Assembly (NCBI GenBank): GCA_025358125.1
Contig: JANYKS010000093.1
Coordinates: forward strand, 21,894-85,893
Reading direction: 5' to 3'
DNA length: 64,000 nucleotides
Source: Actinomycetes bacterium
GTDB taxonomy: Bacteria > Actinomycetota > Acidimicrobiia > Acidimicrobiales > Ilumatobacteraceae
A model generated the notes under the pieces. The model ran no database searches and was not told the DNA's origin. It saw only the letters and a list, made by a program, of their open reading frames with translations. Position numbers and translations under genes: made by a program. This document shows, one piece after another, positions 35,221-47,118 of the stretch. Position 1 is the first letter of the stretch. Each line of letters opens with the position of its first letter.

Positions 35221-37506
35221 CTAGCGGGCGTCGGCGATGGCTCGCCAGACTCGCTCGGCGGTGGCGGGCATGTCGATGTGCTTCACACCGAGATGGCTGA
35301 GCGCGTCGATGACAGCCGACTGTACGGCCGGCGTGCTGCCGATCGTTCCGCTCTCGCCGATCCCTTTTGCTCCGAGCGGGTTGAGCGGCGTCGGTGTCTC
35401 CATGTGGATGATCTCGAAGCTGGGCAGTTCGGTCGCCGAGATCATCGCGTAGTCGGCCAGATTCGACGTGATCGGGTTGCCATCGTCGTCGTAGCGGACC
35501 TCTTCGAGCAGCGCCTGGGCCGCGCCCTGGGCGACCCCGCCGTGGATCTGACCCTCGAGCAGCAGCGGGTTGAGCACCCGGCCGGCATCGTCGCAGGCGA
35601 CGTGGCGGAGGTGCTTGACCCTCCCGGTCTCGGTGTCGACCTCGACGACGGCCACGTGGGCTCCGAACGGGTACGTCGCGCTGGCGGCGGAGAACGTGGT
35701 GTCCTGCTTGAGGCCGCCGTCGCCTTTCATCGCGACGGACAGATCGGCCCAGGTCTTGGACACTGCCGGAGTGCCGGTGACGTGGAAGCTGCCCGACGCC
35801 TTGTCGAGTACGACATCGGCTTCGTCGGCTTCGAGCAACCGAGCGGCGAGTTTGGATGCCTGCCCGACCAGTTCGATCGCTGCCTGGTTGACGGCAGCGC
35901 CGCCGTGTTGCAGCGAACGTGAGCCCATCGTGCCGCCACCGACGGGGACGAGATCGGTGTCGCCCCACACGAGATCGATCTGGTCCATCGGGATGCCCGT
36001 CTGGTCAGAGGCGATCATCGCGAACGCGGTCGCATGGCCCTGGCCGTGAGGCGAGGCGCCGGTGTAGACGATTGCCCGGCCGTCCTCGAGCACCTCGATC
36101 TTGGCGCTTTCTCCGAGCGGCGGTACGCCGCCTGTGATCTCGACGTACACCGACACGCCGATGCCGATCTGGGTCGAGTCGCCACGCTCACGGCGGCTCT
36201 TTTGGTCTGCCCGCAAAGTTGTGTAGTCAGCGGCATCGAGTGCCTTGTCGAGCGCGACCTCGAAATCGCCGACGTCGTAGGTCTGGCCGATCGCTGTGGT
36301 GTGCGGCTCCAGGAACTTCGGGATCAGGTTGACGCGTCGCACCTCGGCCGGATCCATGCCGATTTCGAGCGCGAACATGTCCATCGCCCGCTCGATTGCA
36401 GCGGTGGCCTCCGGACGACCGGCGCCTCGGTAGGCGACGACCGGCGTGGTATTGGTGACGACGCTGGTGGTGCGGCACTCGATGTTGGGGATTGCATACA
36501 CGCCGCTCGCCATCGGCCGGGTCATGAACGGAGCGAGAACGGTGCCCAGGTCGGCGAAGCCGCCCGAGTCCTGGATCGCGTGGAGCTGATAGTGCGAGAC
36601 CCTGCCGTCGCGCGAGCCGCCGATCGTGATGTACTGCAGTTGGGCCCGGCCGTGTCCGAGTGCGACCATGCTCTCACTGCGGGTCTCGCGCCATGCAATG
36701 GGACGGCCGATCTTTTTCGAGATCGCGCCGAGCAGCAACTCTTCCGGATACGCGCCGATCTTGGCGCCGAAGCCGCCGCCGACATCCGGTGTGATGATTC
36801 GCACGGCGGCGGGGTCGACGCCGTTCTGGGCGACGACCGCGTCCTTCACGCCCTGCGCGTGCTGGGTGCTGATCCACTGGAACAGGCGGCCATCGACCCA
36901 CGCGACGGCCGAGCCGCGCACCTCCATCGGGCACGGGGCGACCCGCTGGTTCATGTACCGGCCCTTGACAACGACGTCGCAGCCCTCGAAGAACGTGTCA
37001 CCCGTGTTCTCGGGCATGCCGAGCGCCGTCGTGTCGAACACCACGTTGCTGCCGGTGTCGGGGTAGATCAGCGTGGTCGAGGTCATCGATGCCTCGACGT
37101 CGATGAGTGGCTCCAGCGGTTCGATTTCGACGATGACGGCACCGACTGCGTCTTCGCCCTGGTTGCGCTGCTCACTGACGATGACTGCGACCGCCTCGCC
37201 GACATAGCGGACTTTCTCGGTCGCCAACAGCGTGCGCGCGACCGTCGGGTTGAACGGAGACGGCGACGGCGCCAGATCGAGGTCGGCGGCGGTGTAGATC
37301 GCGATGATGCCGGGCAACGCGAGTGCCTCTGCTGTGTCGACGGAGATGATGTTGCCGTGGGCCACCTGGCTGCGGACGTAGGTGATGTGTGCTGCACCCT
37401 CCAGCAACGGCTCGTCGGTCATGTCGTCGACGTACGTACCACCGACGGTCAAGAACTTCGGGTCTTCCTTGCGGAGAACACGATTACCGAGAATGCTGCC
37501 GCTCAC
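35221..37506 (-). CDS. form-II CoxL-like molybdenum hydroxylase, large subunit (orphan)
   Basis: A 761-residue aldehyde oxidase/xanthine dehydrogenase large subunit. It has an N-terminal a/b-hammerhead domain ('KFLTVGGTYVDDM', 'YVRSQVAHGNI'), then molybdopterin-binding domains with 'TPDVGGGFGAKIGAYPEELLLG', 'VAYRGAGRPEATAAIERAMD', 'SPHGQGHATAFAMIASDQTG' and 'GAKGIGESGTIG' (catalytic Glu). The loop AYRGAGR marks form II; true CO dehydrogenases have AYRCSFR, so CO oxidation is not implied. No small or FAD subunit adjoins it, so it may use the subunit at 303-767 or others elsewhere. The start is GTG 37506 with AGGGGG upstream. Confidence 0.88.
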   Translation of the reverse strand: MSGSILGNRVLRKEDPKFLTVGGTYVDDMTDEPLLEGAAHITYVRSQVAHGNIISVDTAEALALPGIIAIYTAADLDLAPSPSPFNPTVARTLLATEKVRYVGEAVAVIVSEQRNQGEDAVGAVIVEIEPLEPLIDVEASMTSTTLIYPDTGSNVVFDTTALGMPENTGDTFFEGCDVVVKGRYMNQRVAPCPMEVRGSAVAWVDGRLFQWISTQHAQGVKDAVVAQNGVDPAAVRIITPDVGGGFGAKIGAYPEELLLGAISKKIGRPIAWRETRSESMVALGHGRAQLQYITIGGSRDGRVSHYQLHAIQDSGGFADLGTVLAPFMTRPMASGVYAIPNIECRTTSVVTNTTPVVAYRGAGRPEATAAIERAMDMFALEIGMDPAEVRRVNLIPKFLEPHTTAIGQTYDVGDFEVALDKALDAADYTTLRADQKSRRERGDSTQIGIGVSVYVEITGGVPPLGESAKIEVLEDGRAIVYTGASPHGQGHATAFAMIASDQTGIPMDQIDLVWGDTDLVPVGGGTMGSRSLQHGGAAVNQAAIELVGQASKLAARLLEADEADVVLDKASGSFHVTGTPAVSKTWADLSVAMKGDGGLKQDTTFSAASATYPFGAHVAVVEVDTETGRVKHLRHVACDDAGRVLNPLLLEGQIHGGVAQGAAQALLEEVRYDDDGNPITSNLADYAMISATELPSFEIIHMETPTPLNPLGAKGIGESGTIGSTPAVQSAVIDALSHLGVKHIDMPATAERVWRAIADAR

Positions 37507-37615
37507 GCGGACCCCCTGAGAACACGACTGATGTGACCACCCGACCCTATCCAGTCGGGTCGAGGGCAAGGCAGTCCGACACGAAATCGTGCACCGGCGA
37601 AGTCCGCGACAGCGG

Positions 37616-38233
37616 CTACGGAGTGGTGGTCGGGGCTGGCACAGCGGTGGCAGCCGTTGCTTGCGCCTCGCGGATCGCGATGATCTGGGTGACCTGATCG
37701 AACGGCCAGCCAGGTGGCAGCACGACCGGCGCTTTGCCGACGGGCAGGACCGTGATCCGCTGCTCGCCTGCGTCGACGTAGTTGATCCCCGACCGGGCCG
37801 CCTCCTTGATCCCGGTATCGGTCTGAAGCCGGTCGACCTCGGATTGCAATTGGTCGTTGGCTCGGTTGAGCGTGTCCAGTTCACTCGTGCGGATCTTGAG
37901 ATCGTCGCGCTGCTTGAACCACGACTGCACCGGCAGTACGAACAGCGCTGCGGCGACGGCCAGCGCGATCAGTGTCCCGAACAGGCCGAGCACGAGCCGA
38001 CCGCGCCGCTGTGGTACGAGCTGCTTGCTCCGTGCGATGGGAGTCGTGAAGTCACGGATTCGGCCGGTGCGGTCGTCATCGTCGGAGTCGGCCGCCAAGC
38101 TGGTCGCGCGTTTGGCGTCTGACCGTTTGGTGTCTGACCGTTTGGTGTCTGACCGCTTGGCTGTGGGCGTCGAACGAGCAGCCGTGTGCACACGCGGGCG
38201 CGGGATCGTGCTGGTGCGGTGTCCGTCGTTCAC
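37616..38233 (-). CDS. FtsB/DivIC-like septum formation protein
   Basis: A 205-residue bitopic membrane protein. A charged N-terminal tail carries KRSDT repeats, then comes a single membrane segment ('LVLGLFGTLIALAVAAALFVL') and a short coiled coil ('RDDLKIRTSELDTLNRANDQLQSEVDRLQTD'). It ends with a motif like 'IKEAARSGINYVDAGEQRITVLP', typical of the DivIC/FtsB family in actinobacteria. It follows eno by 37 nt, the same order as in Mycobacterium. It should act in the FtsQLB division complex. The GTG start at 38233 has only a weak ribosome site, so the N-terminus is uncertain. Confidence 0.8.
   Translation of the reverse strand: MNDGHRTSTIPRPRVHTAARSTPTAKRSDTKRSDTKRSDAKRATSLAADSDDDDRTGRIRDFTTPIARSKQLVPQRRGRLVLGLFGTLIALAVAAALFVLPVQSWFKQRDDLKIRTSELDTLNRANDQLQSEVDRLQTDTGIKEAARSGINYVDAGEQRITVLPVGKAPVVLPPGWPFDQVTQIIAIREAQATAATAVPAPTTTP
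38117..38161 (-). repeat. three 15-bp tandem repeats in the ftsB-like gene
   Basis: Units 38117-38131, 38132-38146 and 38147-38161 (gtctgaccgtttggt) plus a partial fourth are in frame and encode the KRSDT repeats of the cytoplasmic tail. Confidence 0.85.
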
Positions 38234-38270
38234 GTGGATCAGCTTCGCACCTTTACCGGCGCGATCGGCG

Positions 38271-39632
<1,362 letters not shown>

Positions 39633-39639
39633 TCAGCAC

Positions 39640-41298
39640 GTGACCGCCCAGACCGACGCGAGTTTTCCGCCGCCAGCGCCGCCGCGAGCTCAGACAGCAG
39701 CGCCGATGGCGGTCGACGATGCGCCGCGGATCCCGACGAGGCCGAAGGGCGAACGTCAGCCGCTGCTGCCCAGCCAGCGGCCTGCGGCCGTGGAGCCGGA
39801 GCCGGATTCGGGCGATGACGACCCAACCGCCCGTCCCCACTTCGAGGTCCGCCAGCCGACCTCGGACATTGCAATCCGCTGGGTGATCGTTTCGTTGCCG
39901 GTCGCGCTGGCCGTCATCGCGGGCCTGTTCGGAGCCCACTTCCAGGAGGCACGCGCCACCTACCGTCGCGGCGGAGTGCCCGAACTCGGCGGGTACCTGC
40001 GAACGACTCGGCAGTTGCTCGCCTACATGAGTGCCGTCGGAGTCGAAGGTCTCGCCGCGCTCGCACTGTGGAGCGGCTTGATGGTCACGAACACGTGCCG
40101 TGTTTGTCGCAGCCTGCGCACACCGTGGTTCGGGGCGGTCGGTTGGCTGATCGCGCCAGCGCTCGGCATCGCTGCCCACCTCTCGCTCGACAAGCGGTTG
40201 AATGCCGGATCGCTGATCGGGTTCACCGTCTTTCTCGCAGCGCTCTATCTGCCGTTCGGCACGCTCGGGGGCGCAGCCAGCGACCTCGGTGGATCTCCGC
40301 ATCTCGCGCGGGTGTGGTTCCTTGCATCGGTCGTCGGCGCGTTCTTGCTGATCGTCGGTGTTTCCGGCTCGACCCGCAGCCTGCCGACCTCGAACCCGCA
40401 AGACTTGCTGAGGATCAGGGCCATCGCCTGCTACCTCGCGGCGATGATGTTGCTCGCCTCGAGCGCGCTGGCCCTCGCGACCGCCCGGAATCTGGGCTCG
40501 CTCATCTCGCATCGATGGGAACGAGAATTCGACCCGGAGAGAGTTCTCGCCAAGGCCGATCGGATCAAGACCAGGTCGAGCCGTGGCCGGAGGAGCCCAA
40601 TCCCCAATCTGTTCTTGCGGGTGTTGGTCACTGCGTTGTTGGTGCTGACCGCTCTTGCATCCGTGAGCGCGTTGTTCTGGTTCCGTGGCCGGGCCATTCA
40701 ACTGAGCACCAAGACCGACTCGCTCGAGCGTGGCCAACTGCTCGACCGCTTCCGAACGCTCATCCTCCAGATCGGCGTCGTAGCCGTGGCCTTCCACGCG
40801 GTCTACGTCCTGTGGGCAATCGTTGCCGCCATCAATGCCCGTCGCCGAAGCATCACGGCGCCGCCTCCGATCGCGGTGGTTTCGGCGTTCCTCCTCGGCC
40901 CGATCGTCGCCGTCATCGGATGGGCCATCGGTCGCGAATTCGGCGCGGCGGTGTTCGTCGTCGGGCTGGTGATGACAATCGGAGGTTTTGTCGTCGGGCA
41001 GTTGGTACTCGGACGGACCGTATCGATGCTCGGTCAACGCGGCCGAATCTTCGTCGGCTGGTTGGTGATCGACTTCGGCGCTGTTCTGATCGGCGCATTC
41101 GTTTCACATTTCGGCACGACCAGGATCCAGTTGGTCTCCCTCGGTGTGCTGCAGATCGGCTTCGCGTTCGTCGGCGCGGCGATGGCTTGGACAGCGATGA
41201 CCCGGCTCGACCGCGCCTGTCGCGCCAATGATTCGATCGTCCTCGCCGGGCCCGGTCAGGCGCCGACTTCGCTGGCCTTCACGTCGTCCCACAGCTGA
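39640..41298 (+). CDS. multi-pass membrane protein of unknown function
   Basis: A 552-residue protein that I do not recognise. About 80 residues of Pro/Ala-rich, acidic cytoplasmic tail precede roughly ten hydrophobic segments (for example 'WVIVSLPVALAVIAGLFGA', 'VWFLASVVGAFLLIVGVSG', 'LFLRVLVTALLVLTALASVSALFW', 'AAVFVVGLVMTIGGFVVGQLVLG'). A 'CRVCRSLRTPW' motif follows the second helix, and a DUF4328-like feel is possible but not sure. The start is uncertain: GTG 39640 lacks a clear ribosome site, and ATG 39706 is the alternative. It is divergent from eno, and its 3' end overlaps mazG by 43 bp on the opposite strand. Confidence 0.7.
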   Translation: MTAQTDASFPPPAPPRAQTAAPMAVDDAPRIPTRPKGERQPLLPSQRPAAVEPEPDSGDDDPTARPHFEVRQPTSDIAIRWVIVSLPVALAVIAGLFGAHFQEARATYRRGGVPELGGYLRTTRQLLAYMSAVGVEGLAALALWSGLMVTNTCRVCRSLRTPWFGAVGWLIAPALGIAAHLSLDKRLNAGSLIGFTVFLAALYLPFGTLGGAASDLGGSPHLARVWFLASVVGAFLLIVGVSGSTRSLPTSNPQDLLRIRAIACYLAAMMLLASSALALATARNLGSLISHRWEREFDPERVLAKADRIKTRSSRGRRSPIPNLFLRVLVTALLVLTALASVSALFWFRGRAIQLSTKTDSLERGQLLDRFRTLILQIGVVAVAFHAVYVLWAIVAAINARRRSITAPPPIAVVSAFLLGPIVAVIGWAIGREFGAAVFVVGLVMTIGGFVVGQLVLGRTVSMLGQRGRIFVGWLVIDFGAVLIGAFVSHFGTTRIQLVSLGVLQIGFAFVGAAMAWTAMTRLDRACRANDSIVLAGPGQAPTSLAFTSSHS

Positions 41299-42731
41299 TC
41301 GAGGGTGGCCGGCCCGCCCGTGCCGAGCTCGATACCACGCTCCGCGGCGAGGCGTTCGACGCCCTCGAGTCGACGCCTGAACTTGGACACCGCGGCACGC
41401 AGCGAAACCTCCGGATCGATCTTGAGATGGCGGGCGACGTTGACCACCGAGAACAGCAGATCGCCGAGTTCGTCAGCAGTGGCTTGGTGGTCCCCGGATG
41501 CGTGCGCGGCCATGACCTCCGCCGTCTCCTCGGCGATCTTCGAGAGCGCGCCCGTGACATCGGGCCAATCGAAACCGATGCCGGCAGCCTTGCGCTGGGC
41601 CTTGTAGGCGTACGACAGCGACGGCAGCGATGACGGGATGCCGTCGAAGATGCTGGTACGGCCCTTCTCGGCCCGCTTGATGGTTTCCCAGTTGCTGAGG
41701 ACCTCGTCGGTGGATTCGACCTGCACCGCGGCGAAGACATGGGGATGGCGGCGGACGAGCTTGTCGTGCACACCCTGGGTGATGTCGGCGATGGTGAACC
41801 GTCCCTGCTGCTCGGCGATCGTTGCGTGGAACTCGATCTGATACAGCAGGTCGCCGAGTTCTTCGATCAGTGCCTCGTCGGTCGATGGGTCATCGGCAAC
41901 GAGCGCCTGCAGCGCGTCCACCACCTCATAGGTCTCCTCGAGCAGATACGGGATCAGACTCGCGTGGGTCTGCTCGATATCCCACGGGCATTGCTCGCGA
42001 AGCGCGCGGGTGAGCGCATGGAATCTCGCGTAGTGCTCGGCAACGGCAACGTCGAGCTGGGGCACGTAGATGCTCGTCAGATGATCTGCCTCCACGGCCG
42101 TGTCCATCGCAGCCCACGTCGTGCGGGTGATCAGCTCGTCAGGCGTGCCGAGGCGTTGCAGGACGACGACCTCGGCGTGGTCATTGGACATCTCGCCGGC
42201 GTCGTCGACGGCGAGCTTGATGTCGCTCAGCACCCAGTTCGCGTGGCAGTGGGCGATCAGCAGCGGTCCCCGAAAACCGGCTGCCGCGGTCGCGAACTCG
42301 TGCCCGTCGATCAGTCGGACGCCGGATTCCACCGGATCGATCCCGAGGGCTGCGTAGGCAAGGTCGAGGAATGACATCGCCGGAAGGATGGTGCAGTCGA
42401 TGCGTGGATCTTCGCGAAGATGGCGGACGCTGCATTCGAGAACGAGCGGTGAACCCGGCACGGCATACAGGACCTCACCGTGCTCGATGGCTGCGGCGAC
42501 GAGCGCCTCGGTGATGCGGGCGTACACGCCCTCGAACGTGTCGGCGGACTCGTAGAGGTGATCGAACGTGACCGCGTCGGGAACCAGCGACGACGATGGA
42601 TGCACTGACGTGCGCAGGTAGCGCCGGCGGGCTGCGGCGATAGCGATGCGGGTGTGCTCGGTGACGTACTCCGGACCACCCGGTCCGAGACCGACGACCA
42701 CGACCCTCGGGAGCAGCTTGTTCACCCGCAC
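41256..42731 (-). CDS. mazG: nucleoside triphosphate pyrophosphohydrolase with tetrapyrrole-methylase-like N-domain
   Basis: A 491-residue two-part protein. The N-terminal 230 residues match the SAM-dependent tetrapyrrole methylase fold ('VVVVGLGPGGPEYVTEHT', 'LYAVPGSPLVLECSVRHL'). The rest is MazG with two metal-binding helices: 'LLEETYEVVDAL' with 'LIEELGDLLYQIEFH', and 'IAEETAEVMAAHASG' with 'TADELGDLLFSVVNV'. MazG removes aberrant NTPs. This methylase-MazG fusion is also seen in Bacillus YabN. GTG 42731 follows the SurA-like stop by 4 nt; GTG 42725 is an alternative. The mfd-SurA-mazG run forms one transcription unit. Confidence 0.9.
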   Translation of the reverse strand: MRVNKLLPRVVVVGLGPGGPEYVTEHTRIAIAAARRRYLRTSVHPSSSLVPDAVTFDHLYESADTFEGVYARITEALVAAAIEHGEVLYAVPGSPLVLECSVRHLREDPRIDCTILPAMSFLDLAYAALGIDPVESGVRLIDGHEFATAAAGFRGPLLIAHCHANWVLSDIKLAVDDAGEMSNDHAEVVVLQRLGTPDELITRTTWAAMDTAVEADHLTSIYVPQLDVAVAEHYARFHALTRALREQCPWDIEQTHASLIPYLLEETYEVVDALQALVADDPSTDEALIEELGDLLYQIEFHATIAEQQGRFTIADITQGVHDKLVRRHPHVFAAVQVESTDEVLSNWETIKRAEKGRTSIFDGIPSSLPSLSYAYKAQRKAAGIGFDWPDVTGALSKIAEETAEVMAAHASGDHQATADELGDLLFSVVNVARHLKIDPEVSLRAAVSKFRRRLEGVERLAAERGIELGTGGPATLDQLWDDVKASEVGA

Positions 42732-42735
42732 GGCA

Positions 42736-43614
42736 TCAGCGGGTGGGGACGACTTGGCCGGTTGCCGGATCCCACATTCCGTAGCGGCTGTCGATCGAGA
42801 CGTGTGCCGACGAAAGTGCCTGAGCGGACTCCTCTGCACTGACCGGCGACGGCAGCAGCGGATCGGCGAACTTCGTCACCTCGGGATAGGGCCGTTGGAG
42901 GAAGATGAAGTAGTTGGCGCCGAGTTGGAGCGGCGCGGTCGGCGTTCCGATCGGCGTCTTCGACAACGGATCGAGCACCGTCGCAACGAGCGACGATGTC
43001 GCGACACACTCGCTCGCCGCGCCGCCGGTGGTGCTCGCGATCGAGTAGATGCCGCCCTGCTGGGCGGTGGCGGTATCGAGCGACTTGGCCTTCGCCAGCG
43101 TGGCGAAGTCCCCGCCGGCGCTCAACTCATCGGCGGCCGCCTGTGCGCTTGGCGCATCAGCGAACGCGATGACACGGAGACAGACGATCTTGGACGTGCT
43201 CGGACCCGCGTCATAGACGTGTTCGTAGAGCGCGATCTGCTGCGCTCGCTGATCGATCAGGATCTGCTTGGTAGACGCGTTGTAGCCGGCCCATTTGGTG
43301 TCGGTCTTGAGGCTCGCCTCGGCGCTGGCGCGGGCGGCGTCATCGACATTGGTTCCTCGCGACGCGAGGATCTTGCCGAGCAGGTTGGTGGTGACCCACT
43401 GCGTCAGCACCTGGCGAACGCTGTCTCCGGTGAGTTCGCCCTTCGCGTCGGGTGCATCGCCGAAATCCCTCGCGAGAGCCTCGAAATCGCCAACGGGGAG
43501 ATGCCGGCCGTTCACCGAGGCGGCGTCGCGGTTCTTGGTGAACGTGCTGCAACCGGACGCGAGCATGCCGGTGAGCACGATGGTGGTGAGGGCGGCGGAG
43601 AAGCGACGAATCAC
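42736..43614 (-). CDS. SurA-like lipoprotein (peptidyl-prolyl isomerase/chaperone family)
   Basis: A 292-residue lipoprotein with signal '[19 protein letters not shown]' and lipobox ASGC. The N-part resembles a SurA/PrsA chaperone domain ('AASVNGRHLPVGDFEAL', 'VRQVLTQWVTTNLL'). The middle has a parvulin-like stretch ('VCLRVIAFADAPSAQAAADELSAGGDFATLAKAKSLD'). It lies where mycobacteria have lpqU between mazG and mfd, but it looks like a foldase rather than a transglycosylase. GTG 43614 overlaps the mfd stop (GTGA). It is likely anchored outside the membrane; isomerase activity is not certain. Confidence 0.75.
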   Translation of the reverse strand: MIRRFSAALTTIVLTGMLASGCSTFTKNRDAASVNGRHLPVGDFEALARDFGDAPDAKGELTGDSVRQVLTQWVTTNLLGKILASRGTNVDDAARASAEASLKTDTKWAGYNASTKQILIDQRAQQIALYEHVYDAGPSTSKIVCLRVIAFADAPSAQAAADELSAGGDFATLAKAKSLDTATAQQGGIYSIASTTGGAASECVATSSLVATVLDPLSKTPIGTPTAPLQLGANYFIFLQRPYPEVTKFADPLLPSPVSAEESAQALSSAHVSIDSRYGMWDPATGQVVPTR

Positions 43615-46600
43615 GCCGGAGACCCTACCGTCGCGCCCGCGACCGTGTTACTCACGGGAGGAATCAGTTCGCGTAGGAACCCGACGAGGAACGTGGCTGG
43701 ATCGGCGCCGCGTTTTATCGGTACGACCAACTGCTTCAGGTCCTCTTTGATGATCGCGTCACGGCAGAGCCGCCGCAGCCGCATCGCCTCGCTGGTCTTC
43801 AACGTGATCGGCGCGAGCCTGGCCTGGTTCGAGCTGATCGTGATGTCTTTCAGGCCCAACCGGTTGCAGTCGGCCCGCAGGCGACCGATCATCAGCAGCG
43901 CTTCGGCCGATGCCGGCAGCGGGCCGTAGCGGTCCTCCCACTCGTTGCGGATGTCATCCACGTCCGTGTCCGACTGGATCGCAGCAAGGCGGCGGTAGGC
44001 CTCCAGTCGCAGCTCTTCTTTGGGCACATAGCTGGCGGGGAGGTGAGCGTCCGTCGGTACGTCGAGCTTGACCTCGGAGGGTTCGCGCAGCTCTTCACCC
44101 TTCATCTCGCTGACGGCTTCGGTGACCATCTGGCAATAGAGGTCGTAGCCGACGGCAGCGATGTGCCCGCTCTGAGCCTGCCCGAGCAGATTGCCGGCTC
44201 CGCGGATCTCGAGATCGCGCATCGCGATCTTGAACCCGCTTCCGAGGTCAGTCGACTCGCCGATCGTTTTCAGTCGCTCGTAGGCCTCTTCTGTCAGCGT
44301 CTTGTCGGGCGGATAGAACAGGTACGCGTAGGCCCGCGATCCACTCCTGCCGACGCGACCGCGGAGCTGATGCATCTGGCCGAGGCCGAGCAGGTCGGCG
44401 CGCTCGACGACGAGCGTGTTCACCGTCGGCATGTCGATGCCGCTCTCGATGATCGTCGTGCAAACGAGTACGTCGAGTTTGCCTTCCGAGAAGTCGAGCA
44501 CGACCTGCTCGAGCGTGCCCTCGTCCATCTGACCGTGGGCAACGGCGATCCGCGCTTCGGGCGCGAGCTCCCTCAACCGCGACGCGCATTCGTCGATCGA
44601 CTGCACCCGATTGTGGACCCAGAACACCTGACCCTCGCGGAGCAGCTCGCGGCGGATCGATTCCACGGCAACCCGCTCGTCGTACTCGCCGACGAACGTG
44701 AGGATCGGCTGACGGTCGGCCGGGGGAGTCTGGAGCAGCGACAAATCGCGGATGCCGACGAGGCTCATCTCGAGTGTTCTCGGAATGGGCGTCGCGCTCA
44801 GCGTCAACACGTCGACGTTGACCTTGAGCTTCTTCATCGCCTCCTTGTGCTGCACGCCGAAGCGTTGCTCCTCGTCCACGACGAGCAGGCCGAGGTCCTT
44901 GAACTTGACGCTTTCCTGGAGGAGTCGGTGAGTGCCGATCACGCAGTCGATCTCGCCGGTCGCGATCCCGTCGATGACCTTCTTCGCCTGGCCGTTGGTG
45001 AGGAACCGGCTGAGCACCTCGACCCGGACGGGGTAGCCGGCGAAACGGTCGGCGAAGACATTGCCGTGCTGTGTCGCGAGCAGCGTCGTCGGCGCCATGA
45101 TCGCGACCTGCTTGCCGTCCTGGATCGCCTTGAACGCGGCGCGCACCGCCACCTCGGTCTTGCCGAAACCGACATCGCCGCAGATCAAGCGGTCCATTGG
45201 GAACTCCCGCTCCATGTCGGCCTTGGTGTCGTCGATCGCCTGGCGTTGGTCGGGTGTCTCGACGAACGGGAACGCGTCCTCCATTTCGTGCTGCCACGGG
45301 GTGTCCATCCCGAACGCGTAACCGGTCGCATGAACCCGCTTCTGATAGAGCACGACGAGTTCCTGGGCGATCTCGCGAACTGCTGACTTGACCTTGGCCT
45401 TTGCCTTCGCGAAGTCGGCGCCACCGAGACGGTGCAACACCGGTGCCTCGCCGCCGACGTACTGGCGGATGCTGTCGATCTGATCGCTCGGGATGTACAG
45501 CTTGTCGCCGCCCTTGTACGCGAGCAGCAGGTAGTCGCGCTCGACGCCGCCGATGCTGCGCGTGACCATGCCTTCGTACTTGCCGACACCGTGCTGGTGA
45601 TGCACGACGTAGTTGCCGGGTTTGAGATCCTCGAAGAACCCCGCGCTCTCTCGCTTGCGTGGCCGCGGCTGGCGATGGGTGCGGCGACGACCGGTGAGAT
45701 CACCCTCGGCAACGATGGCCACCTTCGCGGACGGGACCGTGACCCCGCGGTGCAGCGGAGCGACAACGACGGTGCCACCGGGACGGGCGAACGTCGGGGC
45801 GCCCTCGGCGACGATGAAGTCGAGGCCGCGCTCGCGCAACAACTGGGCCAAGCGCTGGGCGGAGCCCTCACCGTCGGCAGCGACGACGACGCGCCATTTG
45901 TCGGCAAGGAGTTCGACCAACCGGTTCGTGAGGCCTTCACCATCGCCGACGACCGGAGCCCACCCGCTCGCGTTGACCATCGGTGAGTCCGGGTTCTCCG
46001 GGGTGACGGTCATCATCCACGCGCCGGCGGCTCCGCCGAGCAACTTGTCCGGCTCTGCATGAAGGCGCGGGAACGCGACGTCGGGATCGCGGCCCCATGT
46101 GCTCGCCAGGGCGCGGGCGAGATCATCCTCTTCCGCGAGCAGGTCCTGGGCGCGGTCGCGCATCCGGCGCGGCTCGACGAGCACGACCTTGCCCGTGCGG
46201 GGTAGCACGTCGGTGATCAACTGATCCGTGTCCGTCAGCCACGGCAGCCAACTCTCCATCCCGTCGAAGTGGGTACCCTCGGCAAGTCGCTCCCACTGCT
46301 CGCGGCCCCACGGCTCTTCGGCGACCAGCGCGGCGGCGCGTTCACGGACCGCTGCGCCCGCCAACAGCTCTCGCGCCGGGAAGATGAACGCCTCGGTGAG
46401 GTCGCCGGTGCTGCGCTGATCGTTGACGCCGATCGAGGTCAGCCGATCGACTTCGTCGCCCCACAGATCGATTCGAATCGGTGCGTCGGCCGTCGATGGG
46501 AAGACGTCGACGATCGCCCCTCGGCGGGCGACCTCGCCGCGGTGCTCGACGAGTTCTTCGCGCCGGTAGCCGCCGGCAATCAGGGTCTGGAGCAGCTCGT

Positions 46601-47045
46601 CCGGATCGATGATCGCTCCGGGATGGACACGGACAGGTTCGACATCGACTGCGCCCGGACCGAGCCGTTGCAACAGTGATCGCACGCTGGCGACGATGAT
46701 CGCCGGGCACCGTTGCGGTTCGCGCAGCCGCCACAGCACTTCGAGCCGGCGACCCATCGTTTCGACACTCGGACTGACGCGCTCGAATGGCAAGGTCTCC
46801 CAGGCCGGGAAGAGCATGACCTCGTCGGCTGGCATGAACTGCTGGAGGTCGTCGTACAACTGCCCGGCTGCGGTGCCGGTCGGGCACGCGACGACGAGCG
46901 GCCGGCGCGCGCTGAGGTGCTGCAGCGCCGCGAGCGAGATCGGTCGCGCCGCTTCCGGCACAGCGATCACCGCATTCGGCTTGCCGAGCGCCTGGGTGAG
47001 TGCAGGTTCATCGCGAAGATACGGGGGCAGCGATGCAAGATTCAT
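43611..47045 (-). CDS. mfd: transcription-repair coupling factor
   Basis: An 1144-residue Mfd. The N-terminal UvrB-like module is visible in '[36 protein letters not shown]'. The RNA-polymerase-interacting domain follows ('[17 protein letters not shown]', '[14 protein letters not shown]'). The translocase motor has '[19 protein letters not shown]', 'VVDEEQRFG' and '[12 protein letters not shown]', and a TRCF C-domain ends the protein. It frees stalled RNA polymerase and recruits UvrA. ATG 47045 is the family start; the open frame further upstream is not coding. A TACCCT box at 47057-47062, about 12 bp upstream, could be a -10 for a nearly leaderless mRNA. Confidence 0.96.
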   Translation of the reverse strand: MNLASLPPYLRDEPALTQALGKPNAVIAVPEAARPISLAALQHLSARRPLVVACPTGTAAGQLYDDLQQFMPADEVMLFPAWETLPFERVSPSVETMGRRLEVLWRLREPQRCPAIIVASVRSLLQRLGPGAVDVEPVRVHPGAIIDPDELLQTLIAGGYRREELVEHRGEVARRGAIVDVFPSTADAPIRIDLWGDEVDRLTSIGVNDQRSTGDLTEAFIFPARELLAGAAVRERAAALVAEEPWGREQWERLAEGTHFDGMESWLPWLTDTDQLITDVLPRTGKVVLVEPRRMRDRAQDLLAEEDDLARALASTWGRDPDVAFPRLHAEPDKLLGGAAGAWMMTVTPENPDSPMVNASGWAPVVGDGEGLTNRLVELLADKWRVVVAADGEGSAQRLAQLLRERGLDFIVAEGAPTFARPGGTVVVAPLHRGVTVPSAKVAIVAEGDLTGRRRTHRQPRPRKRESAGFFEDLKPGNYVVHHQHGVGKYEGMVTRSIGGVERDYLLLAYKGGDKLYIPSDQIDSIRQYVGGEAPVLHRLGGADFAKAKAKVKSAVREIAQELVVLYQKRVHATGYAFGMDTPWQHEMEDAFPFVETPDQRQAIDDTKADMEREFPMDRLICGDVGFGKTEVAVRAAFKAIQDGKQVAIMAPTTLLATQHGNVFADRFAGYPVRVEVLSRFLTNGQAKKVIDGIATGEIDCVIGTHRLLQESVKFKDLGLLVVDEEQRFGVQHKEAMKKLKVNVDVLTLSATPIPRTLEMSLVGIRDLSLLQTPPADRQPILTFVGEYDERVAVESIRRELLREGQVFWVHNRVQSIDECASRLRELAPEARIAVAHGQMDEGTLEQVVLDFSEGKLDVLVCTTIIESGIDMPTVNTLVVERADLLGLGQMHQLRGRVGRSGSRAYAYLFYPPDKTLTEEAYERLKTIGESTDLGSGFKIAMRDLEIRGAGNLLGQAQSGHIAAVGYDLYCQMVTEAVSEMKGEELREPSEVKLDVPTDAHLPASYVPKEELRLEAYRRLAAIQSDTDVDDIRNEWEDRYGPLPASAEALLMIGRLRADCNRLGLKDITISSNQARLAPITLKTSEAMRLRRLCRDAIIKEDLKQLVVPIKRGADPATFLVGFLRELIPPVSNTVAGATVGSPA

Positions 47046-47118
47046 GGGGACACTTGAGGGTACCGGCAGACGCTTCTGCGCGTCGGACGCTGTGTGTCGG
47101 GCGCGGCGCGTCGGCGCG

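Noticed and set aside
35221..37506. Aerobic CO dehydrogenase (form I CoxL)
   Set aside because: The active-site loop reads AYRGAGR, not AYRCSFR, and CoxM/CoxS genes are not adjacent.
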